Shown: in pieces, positions 44,291 through 53,452 of the stretch
Layout: the number at the start of each line of letters is the position of its first letter
Position numbering within the stretch: position 1 is the first letter of the stretch
The notes under the pieces: generated by a model
Told to the model about the DNA's origin: nothing
The model's database searches: none
The model's input: only the letters and a program-made list of their open reading frames with translations
Assembly (NCBI RefSeq): GCF_030604785.1
Contig: NZ_JAUVVF010000021.1
Span: 1-54,992 of the forward strand
Direction of reading: 5' to 3'
Length of the DNA: 54,992 bases
DNA from: Paracoccus sp. (in: a-proteobacteria)
GTDB taxonomy: Bacteria > Pseudomonadota > Alphaproteobacteria > Rhodobacterales > Rhodobacteraceae
Translations under genes and position numbers: made by a program

Positions 44291-47200
44291 CCGGCAGCAT
44301 CGACGTCCTGGCCGCGCCGCATTTCGACCCGGGTGCGGGCCGCATTTCCCTGCAATGCAGTGCCGGCATGTCTATCGCCGAGATCCTCGATGCAGCGCTG
44401 CCCGCCGCAGGCGAGACCGATCGCAGCCGCTGCCGCGTCAGCCTGGTCAGCGAGCGGGGGGCAGAGGTGATCGCGCCGGAATTGTGGCATCGCGTCCGCC
44501 CGCGCCCCGGCATCCGCGTCGTCGTCCGGGTGATCGCCGGAAAGGGCGCCATCAAGGCGGTCCTGTCCATCGCTATTGCCGTGGCTGCGCTGGCAGTCGC
44601 CACGATCTACGGCGCTCCCTTCGCCGCCGCACTGGGGCTGTCCGGCAAGTTCGGCGCGGCGATCGGAACGGCCTTGCTTTCCACCGGCGTCACCCTGGTC
44701 GGAAACCTTTTGCTTTCGGCCTTGATCCCGCCCGTGAAGCCCGAAAGCCGGGACGCACAGGCGCGCTACACGATCGCGGGCTGGCAGAACCGGCTGGACC
44801 CGGACGGCGCCGTGCCCGTGGTTCTCGGCCGTCATCGTTGCGCGCCACCCTTCGCCTGTTTCAGCCATTCCGAGATCGTGGGTGACGAGCAGTATATCCG
44901 GGCGGTCTTCTGCATGGGTGAAGGGCCAGTCCAGATCAGCGACCTGCGGATCGGCGAGACCTCGATCGAGGAGTTCGAGGATGTTCAGGTCGAGATCCGC
45001 GACGGCCGCGCCAGCGATCTGCCCCAGACCATCATCACCCGCCAGATCCTCGAAGAGGCCGTTGGCGTCGAACTGGTCAGGCCGCTGCCGCGCGACAGCG
45101 CCGGAGAAGTGGCCAGCGGACCCGCAATCGAGAAGCCCGTAGTGCGGACGACAGGCGTCGATGCGCGTGGCGCATCGGTGATCCTGTCCTTCCCCGCTGG
45201 CCTCGTCCGGTTCAACGATGATGGCGATCAGCGGCATGAAAGCGTCAGCATCCGGATCGAACAGCGCCGGATCGACGCCGAGGCCTGGCAGACCGTCACC
45301 ACGCTGGCGATCCGCGCCAAGAAGCTGGAGTTGTTCTATCGCCAGCACAGCTGGTCTTTCCCGACCCGCGGGCGCTGGCAGATCCGGCTGACCATGCTGA
45401 CGGACGAGACGACCGACACGAAGGTCCAGCGCCGCGTTACCTGGGCCGCGCTGCAGACGCGGCGTCCCGAATATCCGCTCAACCATACAAGGCCCCTGGC
45501 TCTGGTCGCCGTCCGCGCGCGGGCCACACATCAGCTTTCGGGCAACCTCGACAGCCTGAACGCGATCGGCGCGGGCCTGTGCCTTGATTACGAACATACG
45601 ACGGGCCTTTGGGTCGAGCGGCAGACGTCGAACCCTGCCGCCTTGTTCCGCCACGTTCTGCAGCATCCGTCCAATCCCCGCCCGGTTACCAATGCCGAGC
45701 TTGATCTGCCCCTGCTTGAGGACTGGCACGATTTCTGCCGGATACGGGGCCTCAAATATGACCGCATCCTCGATCAGAGCGGCACGGTCCTGCGCGATGT
45801 GCTGACCGAGATTGCGGCCGCAGGCCGCGCCTCGCCGCGTCATGACGGCCTCAAATGGGGCGTGGTGATCGACCGGCCCTCCGATCTGGTCGTGGACCAT
45901 ATCGGGCCGCGCAACAGCTGGTCGTTTTCAACCTCGCGCAGCTATCTGCGCCCGCCTCATGCCTTCCGGTGCACGTTCTTTGACCAGACCAACGACTGGA
46001 AGCCTGCCGAGCGCCTGATCCGCTGGCCCGGCTATTCGGGACCGATTACAGAGACCGAAGCGCTGGACATGCCTGGCAAAACCGACCCCGCCGAAATCTG
46101 GCGAGAGGCCCGGCGGCGCATGTACGAGGTGATCCATCGTCCGGATCGCTTGCAGGTCACCCAGGACGGTCCCGCCCGTGTCGCCACCCGGGGCGATACC
46201 GTGGCGCTGAGCCATCACATCCTCGACCGCGTCCAGATGGCGAGCCGGGTCCGCAGCATCGTCGGGGCGCAACTGCATCTCGAGGATGAGGTGACGATCG
46301 AGGCCGGTCAGAACTACGGCGTCCGCTTCCGCGTCTTCGCCAATGCCTCGGACAGTATCGGCACCTCTGTCGTCCGGCCGGTCGCGGCCGAGCCCGGCCA
46401 GACCTCGGTCATCACGCTGCAGGGCAATGGCGGCACGCCGATGCCGGGCGATCTGGTCTATTTCGGACGCGCCAGCACCGAGACGTTTTCCTGCATCGTC
46501 ACTGGCGTCGAGGCGGCCCAGGACATGGCCTCGATCCTGCATCTCGTCCCTGCCGCGCCACAGATCGACACGCTGCTGGCGCAGGACAGCGTCCCCGCCT
46601 GGTCGGGGCGGGTCGGGGCCGAGGTCGATGAAAGCCTGCTGGCGCCGGCTGCGCCGCGCTTCACCTCGATCTCATTCGATCCGGCCGCGCCAGGGTCAGT
46701 GAGCTATCTCATAGAACCCGGCCCCGGCCCGATCAGCGTGGCGTCCTATGTCGTCGAGCATCGCCTTGCTGGTGGCAGCACCTGGACGGCCATCGAAATC
46801 CCGGCTGCCAATGGCGGCGGGCTTATCACCGCGTATCAGAACGGCACCGCCATCCAGCTGCGCGCGCGGGCCGTGTCATCGGCCAATGTCAGCGGGCCTT
46901 ACGGTGCGACCGTGCCGATCACCGTCGGCGCGGCAGGATCACCGATCCCGGCAGCTCTGGACCCGCAGGCCATCCAGATCACGACCGTCCTGGGCGGGGC
47001 ATTCGTCGACATCACGACCGGCACTGATGTCGGGACCGAGCGGATCCAGCTTTACCGGGCGCGCACCCCGGTGCTGGATCGCGCCCAGCACAAGATCCGA
47101 AACCCGGTCTCGGTCGAGCCGCTGCAAACGATCACCTTGCGTCTGGGGGACACCACGCGGCGCAACCTGCTGACGGGGGCCTGGGCTGGCGACAGCGGCT

Positions 47201-47601
47201 GGTCGGCCTTGGGCAGCACCCTCACTCATGCACCGGGCAGCGTCGATGCTATCGGGCAGAACATCGATCTGATCTCCGGGCGCAGCTACCGCTATGGTCT
47301 GACGGTCTCGGGACGAACTAACGGCAACCTGACCCCGCGTCTTGCAGGTGGAAGCACGGTGTCCGGCAGCGTGGTCAGTGCGAATGGCCGGGCGACCGGG
47401 CGTCTGGACGCGGTGTCGGGCAATACGCGATTTGAGCTGCTGGCGGGTTCCCTGTTCGATGGCGCAGTATCGGACATCGTGGTTTATCTGGAAACCGCCG
47501 CCACACTCGGGGCAGGCCTGCACTATGTCTGGGTCGAGCCGCAGAACCGTGACGGCGTTCCTGGCCCGATCGCGGGGCCGTTCGTGATCGACGTGACCTG
47601 A
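44287..47601 (+). CDS. Central tail hub / host-specificity protein (J-like)
   Basis: The 1104-residue protein starts with an about 160-residue region containing two hydrophobic stretches (VLSIAIAVAALAVATIYGAP; LLSTGVTLVGNLLLSALIPP). The conserved tail-hub core follows (VPVVLGRHRCAPPFACFSHS; GDEQYIRAVFCMGEGPVQIS; TRRPEYPLNHTRPLALVAVR). Past about residue 800 there are fibronectin-III-like and other beta domains for receptor contact. It corresponds to lambda J and gene transfer agent hub proteins. Its stop is followed by the third late element. Confidence 0.88.
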   Translation: MTGSIDVLAAPHFDPGAGRISLQCSAGMSIAEILDAALPAAGETDRSRCRVSLVSERGAEVIAPELWHRVRPRPGIRVVVRVIAGKGAIKAVLSIAIAVAALAVATIYGAPFAAALGLSGKFGAAIGTALLSTGVTLVGNLLLSALIPPVKPESRDAQARYTIAGWQNRLDPDGAVPVVLGRHRCAPPFACFSHSEIVGDEQYIRAVFCMGEGPVQISDLRIGETSIEEFEDVQVEIRDGRASDLPQTIITRQILEEAVGVELVRPLPRDSAGEVASGPAIEKPVVRTTGVDARGASVILSFPAGLVRFNDDGDQRHESVSIRIEQRRIDAEAWQTVTTLAIRAKKLELFYRQHSWSFPTRGRWQIRLTMLTDETTDTKVQRRVTWAALQTRRPEYPLNHTRPLALVAVRARATHQLSGNLDSLNAIGAGLCLDYEHTTGLWVERQTSNPAALFRHVLQHPSNPRPVTNAELDLPLLEDWHDFCRIRGLKYDRILDQSGTVLRDVLTEIAAAGRASPRHDGLKWGVVIDRPSDLVVDHIGPRNSWSFSTSRSYLRPPHAFRCTFFDQTNDWKPAERLIRWPGYSGPITETEALDMPGKTDPAEIWREARRRMYEVIHRPDRLQVTQDGPARVATRGDTVALSHHILDRVQMASRVRSIVGAQLHLEDEVTIEAGQNYGVRFRVFANASDSIGTSVVRPVAAEPGQTSVITLQGNGGTPMPGDLVYFGRASTETFSCIVTGVEAAQDMASILHLVPAAPQIDTLLAQDSVPAWSGRVGAEVDESLLAPAAPRFTSISFDPAAPGSVSYLIEPGPGPISVASYVVEHRLAGGSTWTAIEIPAANGGGLITAYQNGTAIQLRARAVSSANVSGPYGATVPITVGAAGSPIPAALDPQAIQITTVLGGAFVDITTGTDVGTERIQLYRARTPVLDRAQHKIRNPVSVEPLQTITLRLGDTTRRNLLTGAWAGDSGWSALGSTLTHAPGSVDAIGQNIDLISGRSYRYGLTVSGRTNGNLTPRLAGGSTVSGSVVSANGRATGRLDAVSGNTRFELLAGSLFDGAVSDIVVYLETAATLGAGLHYVWVEPQNRDGVPGPIAGPFVIDVT

Positions 47602-47610
47602 CCCTCGAAA

Positions 47611-47625
47611 CAGCATCCCCCGGCC
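47611..47625 (+). promoter_or_regulatory. Late-promoter element 3, upstream of the tail fibre
   Basis: CAGCATCCCCCGGCC differs at one position from the 15-mers at 26287 and 33552, and lies in the 78-bp gap before the tail fibre gene. The downstream CATGGCA/CCGGA part is not conserved here. Confidence 0.6.
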
Positions 47626-47679
47626 CCTGTCTCGCGCGCGCGCGTAACGGTTTGCTCGTCTGCATAGAGGATCGAGCAC

Positions 47680-50478
47680 ATGACCGGAGTCGCGACGTCA
47701 AATCTCCCCACCTCCACGACCGTGGATGACGTCCTGGGAAATTCCGGGGGAAACACCCGGCGGATCCCGATTGACAGGCTCGTGGCCCTGATCGCGGCGC
47801 TGATGGGGCCGACCTATGCGCAGCGTTCGCAGCTTTTTGCCGATCTGAACTGGCCTGCAGGAGCCATCGGATATGTGCGAGCGGACGGAAACACCGCCTT
47901 CAACGGGGTCTACAAGAAGTCTGGAAACAGCGGCAGCGGCAGCTGGAGCCGCATCGGCGACTTGCCCACAGGCGCACTTGAGCTTTCGCTGCTTGATGAC
48001 ATCGTCGTCTCTCTGAACAGCTTCGGCGTCCGTGCCTACGGAACGCGCGCTGAAGCAGAGGCGAACGCTCAGGCGTTGCCCTCCGGGATCACCCACATTC
48101 TGACCGTTGAAAGCTATGGCGTGGCCGTCCGCGGGCGCACTGCATCCTCGGTCGATCCTCTCTTCCCATCGGGGGCGCGGTGGGGCGTGGCGCGGCGCCT
48201 GTCGTCGATCGATGAGGTCCAGGCGATGCTCACATCCGAGACCGGGCCACTTCGATCGGCCGTGAACACGGGCGGACCCATCAGGCTGTCTTCGAACAGC
48301 TATGCCAGCGGTTCAAACACGTATTCCGCGGCCATCGACAGCCGCTTTGCCGCCATCGGGCTGACAGACATCGGAGACGGGGCTGAGTTCTTGTGGGTCG
48401 CGCCGGCAACGAATGCTGGGCCGAACCCCTCGTTGACCATCGGCCTCAATGTCTCCCGCGGCATGCGGCGTGGGGATGGCAGCACCCTGCCGACCGGCTG
48501 GATCGTCGCGAACCGGGGCTACGTGCTGCGCCGATCGGGTAGCCAGGTCTTGGTCGTGCGCGGCGATGTCACCCATGTCGAACTGGCAGCCGAGGCCAGT
48601 GCCCGGGCGGCAACGATCTCCACAGTTCTGGACGCGACTGCGAGGGTTCGGCTGGTCAATGTAACGCAGGTCGGAGATACGATCTTCGGCGAAATCCCTG
48701 CAGCTCTTGCTGCTTTGGGTGTCACGCCCGCCAGCCTGACGCGGGTGCAATTGCAGGCCCCAGCCGTCAATGCCAACACCAATGTCCGACTGTCGATCAA
48801 CGGGCTGACGTCCGTGCCAGTCCGCACCTACACTGGTGATGTGGTGCCGGTTGGTGGGCTGTTCTCCGGGCCGCCCCTGACGCTGGATCTGGACCCCGCG
48901 ACGGGTTTCTGGCGCATCACCTCGACCGAGCGCCCGCCCAATGTCCAGATCGTGGATGCGCCCGCGATCCGGCGCAGCACGAGCGCAGAGTTCGTGGCGC
49001 ATGAGCATGTCGATTTCGGAGGTGGCCTGCATCTGCCCAGCCTGGGCGGCGTGTCAGTTCAAGACCATTTCAGGCGTGCCTATCGCCAGATCGGCGAGAC
49101 GGACGGCAAGGCGCAGCGCGCCGTGGACGCGATCCTCGCGCGCCGCCGGGTCTATGATGCGGTGCTGGACTTCGCCATTCCGAATGACGGGATCACGAAT
49201 GCCCGCACACAGATCCAGGCGGCGCTGGATTTCGTCAGCGCCTCGGCGGCGACCAGCGGGCCGGGTGTGATCTATTTCCCGCCGGGGGTTTATCGGATCG
49301 AGGGCGGGTCGGTCGAGCCGCGTTCGAATGTCATCATCCAGGGCGCGGGCTGGGGCCGCGCGCGCTTTCTGCCGTTCAACCAGCACGCCGCTTTCCGGCG
49401 CGACCTCAATCCGCAGACGCTTTTCCGCTTCTCGATGTTCGACGTCGAGATCGACTGCGCCAACCAGGGCGGTGGCGGACCTTCGGCGCGCACCAAAGGC
49501 ACCTACATCATCGACTATCGGGAGTGCTTCTTCGAGCGCGTCTGGTGCCACGATGCTTGGGCCACCGGCCTTGGCAACGACATGGCGAGGGACGTCTGGT
49601 ATACCGACTGCCTGCTGCAGGGCAACGGGCGCGGCACCCCCGACGATGTGGTCGCGGGCGGGTCGTCCGGGATCGGCCTCGGCACCGGGCGATTCCCGGA
49701 GGAGCGCGTCATCGTTTCGCGCTGCATCAGCGAGAACAACCGCAACAACGGCGCTTTCGTCGAGCGCCAAGCGGGCGGGTCGTCGGTCCACGAGGCCATT
49801 GGCGTGATTTTCTCGGAGCTGATCTGCCGCGAGAACGCTTTCGGCGTCACCGATGCAGGTGGCAGCGGCATGATCATCGCGAACTGTCAGCTCTACAACA
49901 ACAAGGAATACGGGGTCGCGCTGGATCGTGGCACCCTGGGCGGTTCGCCCACCTCGAACGTGCCGCATCCTGGTGAGTATACTCGGATCATCGGAAACCA
50001 GATTTTTGGAAACCTGATTGACGGCATCCACCTGATCGCGCCGGGGCCTGCGCCGCGTCGCGGCATCCAGACCAGCGGGAACAATATCCACCGCAACGGT
50101 CGGCACGGCATCTCGATCTCGCGCAATGTCACGAGCGATCTGATCGGCACCCAGTTCAACGGCGATTACATTGCCCAGAACGCGGGCGACGGCATCCGGG
50201 TCAACGCGGGGTCCTATGCGGGTCTCGTGATCAAGGGGGCAAGCCTGGTTGATAACCAGGGCGCGGGGATCCGCGTGAACGGCGCAGTGCGGGGTGGCCG
50301 GATCTTCGGGAACGAGATCTACAACACGGTCGCGGAGAGTGCGCCGACCGCGTCGATCACCGGGACAGGCGCCCTGACGGGCGTGGATATCGCTGAAAAC
50401 CACGGCTTCGGCGTCTCGCCGATCAGCCTGACCGGCGCCCAGAGCGGCGTCACCTTTGGCCGCAACCCGGGGATCTGA
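47680..50478 (+). CDS. Receptor-binding tail fibre/spike with beta-helix domain
   Basis: The 932-residue protein has an N-terminal attachment region (TTVDDVLGNSGGNTRRIPID), a Gly/Ala/Thr-rich middle and, from about residue 490, a right-handed beta-helix. The helix part shows ALDFVSAS...GVIYFPPGVYRIEGGSV and many short NNxxxGxxV-type coils such as ISENNRNNGAFV and NNIHRNGRHGISIS. Such spikes bind or depolymerise surface polysaccharide; no catalytic residues can be assigned. It has its own upstream late element. Confidence 0.85.
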   Translation: MTGVATSNLPTSTTVDDVLGNSGGNTRRIPIDRLVALIAALMGPTYAQRSQLFADLNWPAGAIGYVRADGNTAFNGVYKKSGNSGSGSWSRIGDLPTGALELSLLDDIVVSLNSFGVRAYGTRAEAEANAQALPSGITHILTVESYGVAVRGRTASSVDPLFPSGARWGVARRLSSIDEVQAMLTSETGPLRSAVNTGGPIRLSSNSYASGSNTYSAAIDSRFAAIGLTDIGDGAEFLWVAPATNAGPNPSLTIGLNVSRGMRRGDGSTLPTGWIVANRGYVLRRSGSQVLVVRGDVTHVELAAEASARAATISTVLDATARVRLVNVTQVGDTIFGEIPAALAALGVTPASLTRVQLQAPAVNANTNVRLSINGLTSVPVRTYTGDVVPVGGLFSGPPLTLDLDPATGFWRITSTERPPNVQIVDAPAIRRSTSAEFVAHEHVDFGGGLHLPSLGGVSVQDHFRRAYRQIGETDGKAQRAVDAILARRRVYDAVLDFAIPNDGITNARTQIQAALDFVSASAATSGPGVIYFPPGVYRIEGGSVEPRSNVIIQGAGWGRARFLPFNQHAAFRRDLNPQTLFRFSMFDVEIDCANQGGGGPSARTKGTYIIDYRECFFERVWCHDAWATGLGNDMARDVWYTDCLLQGNGRGTPDDVVAGGSSGIGLGTGRFPEERVIVSRCISENNRNNGAFVERQAGGSSVHEAIGVIFSELICRENAFGVTDAGGSGMIIANCQLYNNKEYGVALDRGTLGGSPTSNVPHPGEYTRIIGNQIFGNLIDGIHLIAPGPAPRRGIQTSGNNIHRNGRHGISISRNVTSDLIGTQFNGDYIAQNAGDGIRVNAGSYAGLVIKGASLVDNQGAGIRVNGAVRGGRIFGNEIYNTVAESAPTASITGTGALTGVDIAENHGFGVSPISLTGAQSGVTFGRNPGI

Positions 50479-50481
50479 CAC

Positions 50482-50676
50482 ATGGCACTGCAGTCTGAAC
50501 CGGCAATCACTCGTCGCATTATCGACCACTCCCGGTGCGAGGGTAACGCCGCGCAGGCCTCGCTCGGCAAAGAGCAAGCCAGTGCAAACGATCTGGTTTT
50601 CAGGAACAGCCGGATGTCCGGATCACGGGCATCCGCTACGTGGACAGCCGGCCTTGGCGGGCCGCAGGAGGGCTGA
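50482..50676 (+). CDS. Doubtful 64-residue frame between fibre genes
   Basis: The frame starts MALQSEPAITRRIIDHSRCE, 3 bp after the fibre stop, and ends 2 bp before the next ATG. The Ser/Arg-rich second half is not protein-like. Its first codons resemble those of the following gene (MALQLVSDV), so it may be a decayed duplicate rather than a gene. Confidence 0.35.
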   Translation: MALQSEPAITRRIIDHSRCEGNAAQASLGKEQASANDLVFRNSRMSGSRASATWTAGLGGPQEG

Positions 50677-50678
50677 TT

Positions 50679-51968
50679 ATGGCATTGCAACTTGTCTCCG
50701 ACGTCTCTTTCCCCGGGCGCAATCCGATACCTCCACGGGCGCCGCTGCCGCCTGACGCAGCGGCCTATGCCGATTTTATGACCGGTCTGCACCTTACCCC
50801 CGCGGGTCTTGCGACGGTGGACAATACCAGCCCTGTCTTTCTGACAACGGCCAGTTTGACGCCGGGTTTTTACTATGACCAGGACGGGGTCATCCAGCGC
50901 ACGACCGCCGCGCGCTGGACCCGGCGGGAATTCGATGCGCGGTCAGGGCTTCCTCTCGGGCTGCGGATCGAGGGTGCCTATACTCAGCGGGTGGTGAGTT
51001 CGCAGCGGCAGGTTCTGACCAATGGCACGGCAGTCGGTGCAGTCATCGCGCCCTCGGGCAGCGCGGCCGAGCCTTGGCAGCAGTGGTATTCGCTCACACC
51101 CTCGGGCGCGGGCGAGGCCAGCGTCACATTCGCGACCTCGGCCATCGCGACGGCAGGGACGAACCTCTACACCAGCATAGATGCGCGCGGGTCGGGCATC
51201 GTACAGGTCGGATCGGCCGGCACGGGCCATGCGAATTTCAACTTGCGGACGGGACAGGTTCAGGCTTTCGACGGGGCTGCGGCGCAGATGATCCCGCGCC
51301 CCGGTGGCATCTGGACGCTTTTCGTGCGCGGCCTGGTGCCGGTCGGCGGCCTCGAGGATGTGGCGATCTATGCGGCTAGCGTGGCGGCCATGGACACGCC
51401 CAAGCGGGGCGCGTCGGGCATTCCGGCCGAGATCATCTCGCCGCGCCTATACAGCGCGGGCGCAGCCAACAGGGGCTGGGCGCATCCATGGCCCGACACG
51501 GCGACGGCGACCCACAACGCCGAAAGTCTCCAGCCGAACTACACCGGCTGGACCCAGAACGGCGATTTCAGTTGCGTATTCAGCCTGCGCACCGGCGCCA
51601 TTCCGGGCGCAGCAGGATCCTCCTTCGCAGTGCTGGGAACGAACGGCATCAGCATCCGCGCGGGCGGGAATGGCAACATGTTCGTCGTCAACAGCGCGAA
51701 CAACCAAGGTATTTGGGACAGCGGCGTGCCCTATCGCGCGCTGACCCAGTATCGGGTCGGCATCTCGCGCACGGGCGACCGGGTGGCGGTGGCGATCAAT
51801 GATCGTGGGTTCGAGATCGCGGGTCTGAGCCTTGGCGGTGTCCTGCGGATCGGGGGCGCGGCCAATACGACCACCCACGAATTCGTCGGATGGCTCGAGA
51901 AAGCCATTTTCTGGGTCGATGGCCGCCCGCAGGCGCGGCTGCTGCAAATGATGGAGACCTGGCTATGA
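50679..51968 (+). CDS. Distal tail protein with lectin-like C-terminal domain
   Basis: The 429-residue protein follows a GGAGG site. The N-terminal half has LTPGFYYDQDGVIQRTTAAR and beta-rich repeats. The last about 150 residues (GDFSCVFSLRTGAIPGAAGS; QYRVGISRTGDRVAVAINDR; HEFVGWLEKAIFWVDGRPQA) look like a concanavalin/laminin-G sandwich, a common carbohydrate-binding fold in phage adhesins. The fold is inferred by pattern only. Confidence 0.7.
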   Translation: MALQLVSDVSFPGRNPIPPRAPLPPDAAAYADFMTGLHLTPAGLATVDNTSPVFLTTASLTPGFYYDQDGVIQRTTAARWTRREFDARSGLPLGLRIEGAYTQRVVSSQRQVLTNGTAVGAVIAPSGSAAEPWQQWYSLTPSGAGEASVTFATSAIATAGTNLYTSIDARGSGIVQVGSAGTGHANFNLRTGQVQAFDGAAAQMIPRPGGIWTLFVRGLVPVGGLEDVAIYAASVAAMDTPKRGASGIPAEIISPRLYSAGAANRGWAHPWPDTATATHNAESLQPNYTGWTQNGDFSCVFSLRTGAIPGAAGSSFAVLGTNGISIRAGGNGNMFVVNSANNQGIWDSGVPYRALTQYRVGISRTGDRVAVAINDRGFEIAGLSLGGVLRIGGAANTTTHEFVGWLEKAIFWVDGRPQARLLQMMETWL

Positions 51969-52264
51969 TCGTGCGCAATGGCAAATGGCACCGTCATTCG
52001 GGCGCCGCTGAATGTCCCGTCGATCCCCGCGACGGGGTGATCCTCTGCCACCTGGCCGAGGGCTATCCAATCACGACCGCTGCGCCCGCCGCGGCCGGTG
52101 CGGCCGATTGGTCGGCGGTCGTCGCATTCCGGGTCGCTGCCCCGCATCGAGAGCCGAGGATATTCTGGATCGCGGGTGGCCAGGCCTATGCGGATCACGC
52201 CGAGGCAGAGGCCACGGGACTGCCTGTGGTCGAAGCAATTGAGCGGCTGCCGGAGGCGGGCTAA
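51965..52264 (+). CDS. Small protein after the adhesin gene, unknown
   Basis: Ninety-nine residues (MIVRNGKWHRHSGAAECPVD...), starting by ATGA overlap with the adhesin gene. It has no signal peptide or membrane helix. Position suggests a fibre-assembly or capping protein; no family recognised. It is the last gene of the third late block. Confidence 0.65.
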   Translation: MIVRNGKWHRHSGAAECPVDPRDGVILCHLAEGYPITTAAPAAAGAADWSAVVAFRVAAPHREPRIFWIAGGQAYADHAEAEATGLPVVEAIERLPEAG

Positions 52265-52378
52265 AGCCACATCCCGCGAACAATGCCGATTTAGCCTTGG
52301 TGGGGGACCTAGACAGCTGACGACGGATGACTCGTATACGGCCCGCGTTTCGACTACTTTTTGTCAGGTTGCAACTCC

Positions 52379-53353
52379 ATGCGGGGATTCGCTTTGGCTT
52401 TACCAGTCTCTTTCTCAGTCACTGTGCCTGGTCAGAAATTAGACGAAGCTCTTTCAGATTTGCTTTCGTCAGCAATTGGACCCGCACTACATGAAATTGG
52501 GGCATTGGCGGGTGATCTGGTGGGGCTGGTGCGCGATCCAGTCAAGGAGTTCCGAGCGGCGAATCAAAGGCGGATCCTCGGTCGCACAGTTCAGAGGATG
52601 GAAGCCAAAGGCATCAAATCGGAGAGCGCGCGAGCTTTGCCACTGAGGGAAGCCGTGTCGGTCATTCAAAGCATATCGGACGTCGACGAGCCTAACTTGT
52701 CCGAGCTATGGGCCGGTTTGATTGCAAGCGCCCGCGATCCTAAATTGCCACAAGGATCGAACCGGGCCTACCAAAACACCATGGGCCTTCTTGCGGAGGC
52801 TGACGCCGCACTCTTTCAAGCCATCTGTCTAGTCGAGCAGCTTCGCGCCATCGAGCGGCGGCTTCTTTCTGCTCAAAGTTTGTCAACTCGTGCTGAGGCG
52901 CTCCACCCGGATGTATCAGAAGTCGAGCGCAGCAAGATTTTTGCTGAACACGCAAGACGGCACGAAGCACTGGTTGGGCCACAACTCACCATCATCAGGG
53001 CGCTCCTAGAAGGAATCGAGAGCCCGGAACAACTATCCGCGAGTTCGGAGAACCTACTTCGGCTGGGTCTTATTCAGCCACTTAAAGCGGGGTCCTTTCC
53101 GCCAAACCACACACGACGCGGCAGCATCAGTGCTGAGCAACTCATGAGAGCTCTGGAAAACACCGGCCGGGAAAGGCAGCATTATGAGGATGCGGCAAGG
53201 AAAGCGGCGATCGTCTCACAGGGGAATTTCATTAGACTCGCCGCAACTGTCAGCCCGTGGGGCAAGCGCTTCGCTGCGGCCTGTCAGATCGGTCTAGACG
53301 AAGAATGGCTCCAGTCGATTAAGCATCAAAGTACCTCTGAGAATGAGCATTAG
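52379..53353 (+). CDS. Abi_alpha (DUF4393)-like protein, candidate phage-exclusion factor
   Basis: The 324-residue protein matches the Abi_alpha/DUF4393 pattern near its N-terminus: LSSAIGPALHEIGALAGDLV, then a basic RRILGRTVQRMEAKGIKSES, ALPLREAVSVIQSISDVDEP and NLSELWAGLIASARDP. Family members are linked to abortive infection, although their mechanism is poorly known. The gene is the last before the right end, has a clearly lower GC content than neighbours and stands apart by a 114-bp gap, all typical of acquired cargo. The ATG at 52379 is used; a TTG at 52361 is an alternative. Confidence 0.75.
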   Translation: MRGFALALPVSFSVTVPGQKLDEALSDLLSSAIGPALHEIGALAGDLVGLVRDPVKEFRAANQRRILGRTVQRMEAKGIKSESARALPLREAVSVIQSISDVDEPNLSELWAGLIASARDPKLPQGSNRAYQNTMGLLAEADAALFQAICLVEQLRAIERRLLSAQSLSTRAEALHPDVSEVERSKIFAEHARRHEALVGPQLTIIRALLEGIESPEQLSASSENLLRLGLIQPLKAGSFPPNHTRRGSISAEQLMRALENTGRERQHYEDAARKAAIVSQGNFIRLAATVSPWGKRFAAACQIGLDEEWLQSIKHQSTSENEH

Positions 53354-53420
53354 GGGATCATTACAACCCTTTTGAAGGCGCTCGTCAGAAGCTCCGCTTG
53401 CTGCAGTTTTTCTTGTCACG

Positions 53421-53447
53421 CCCTGCAAAACTCCGTGGCCCGCTACA
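53421..53447 (-). repeat. Right terminal inverted repeat of the prophage
   Basis: Read inward on the minus strand it starts TGTAGCGGGCC and reaches TGCAGGG at positions 21-27, matching the left end at 19 of 27 positions. Similarity continues for some bases in gapped form (GTG...AAGA). Confidence 0.88.
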
Positions 53448-53452
53448 CTCTC
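53448..53452. repeat. Target-site duplication, right copy (CTCTC)
   Basis: Identical to 14874-14878 and directly outside the right terminal repeat. Confidence 0.88.

Larger units (their letters stand above)
14879..53447 (+). mobile_element. Mu-like transposable siphophage prophage, about 38.6 kb
   Basis: The element is bounded by CTCTC duplications and 27-bp terminal inverted repeats with TG...CA ends. It encodes a Mu-type repressor, A and B transposition proteins, GemA, a Mor-like activator, an amidase, Mu-type packaging and head proteins and a siphovirus-type tail. All major modules read intact, so it may be inducible. Gene order matches transposable siphophages such as RcapMu and B3 rather than myovirus Mu. 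Removing it restores a host reading frame, which confirms the ends. It carries cargo genes at both ends (methylase, exported protein, Abi_alpha-like protein). Confidence 0.95.

Noticed and set aside
52267..52279. CCACATCCCGCGA as a fourth late element before the Abi_alpha-like gene
   Set aside because: Only 9 of 13 positions agree with the core and the GGCC end is missing; could be chance.
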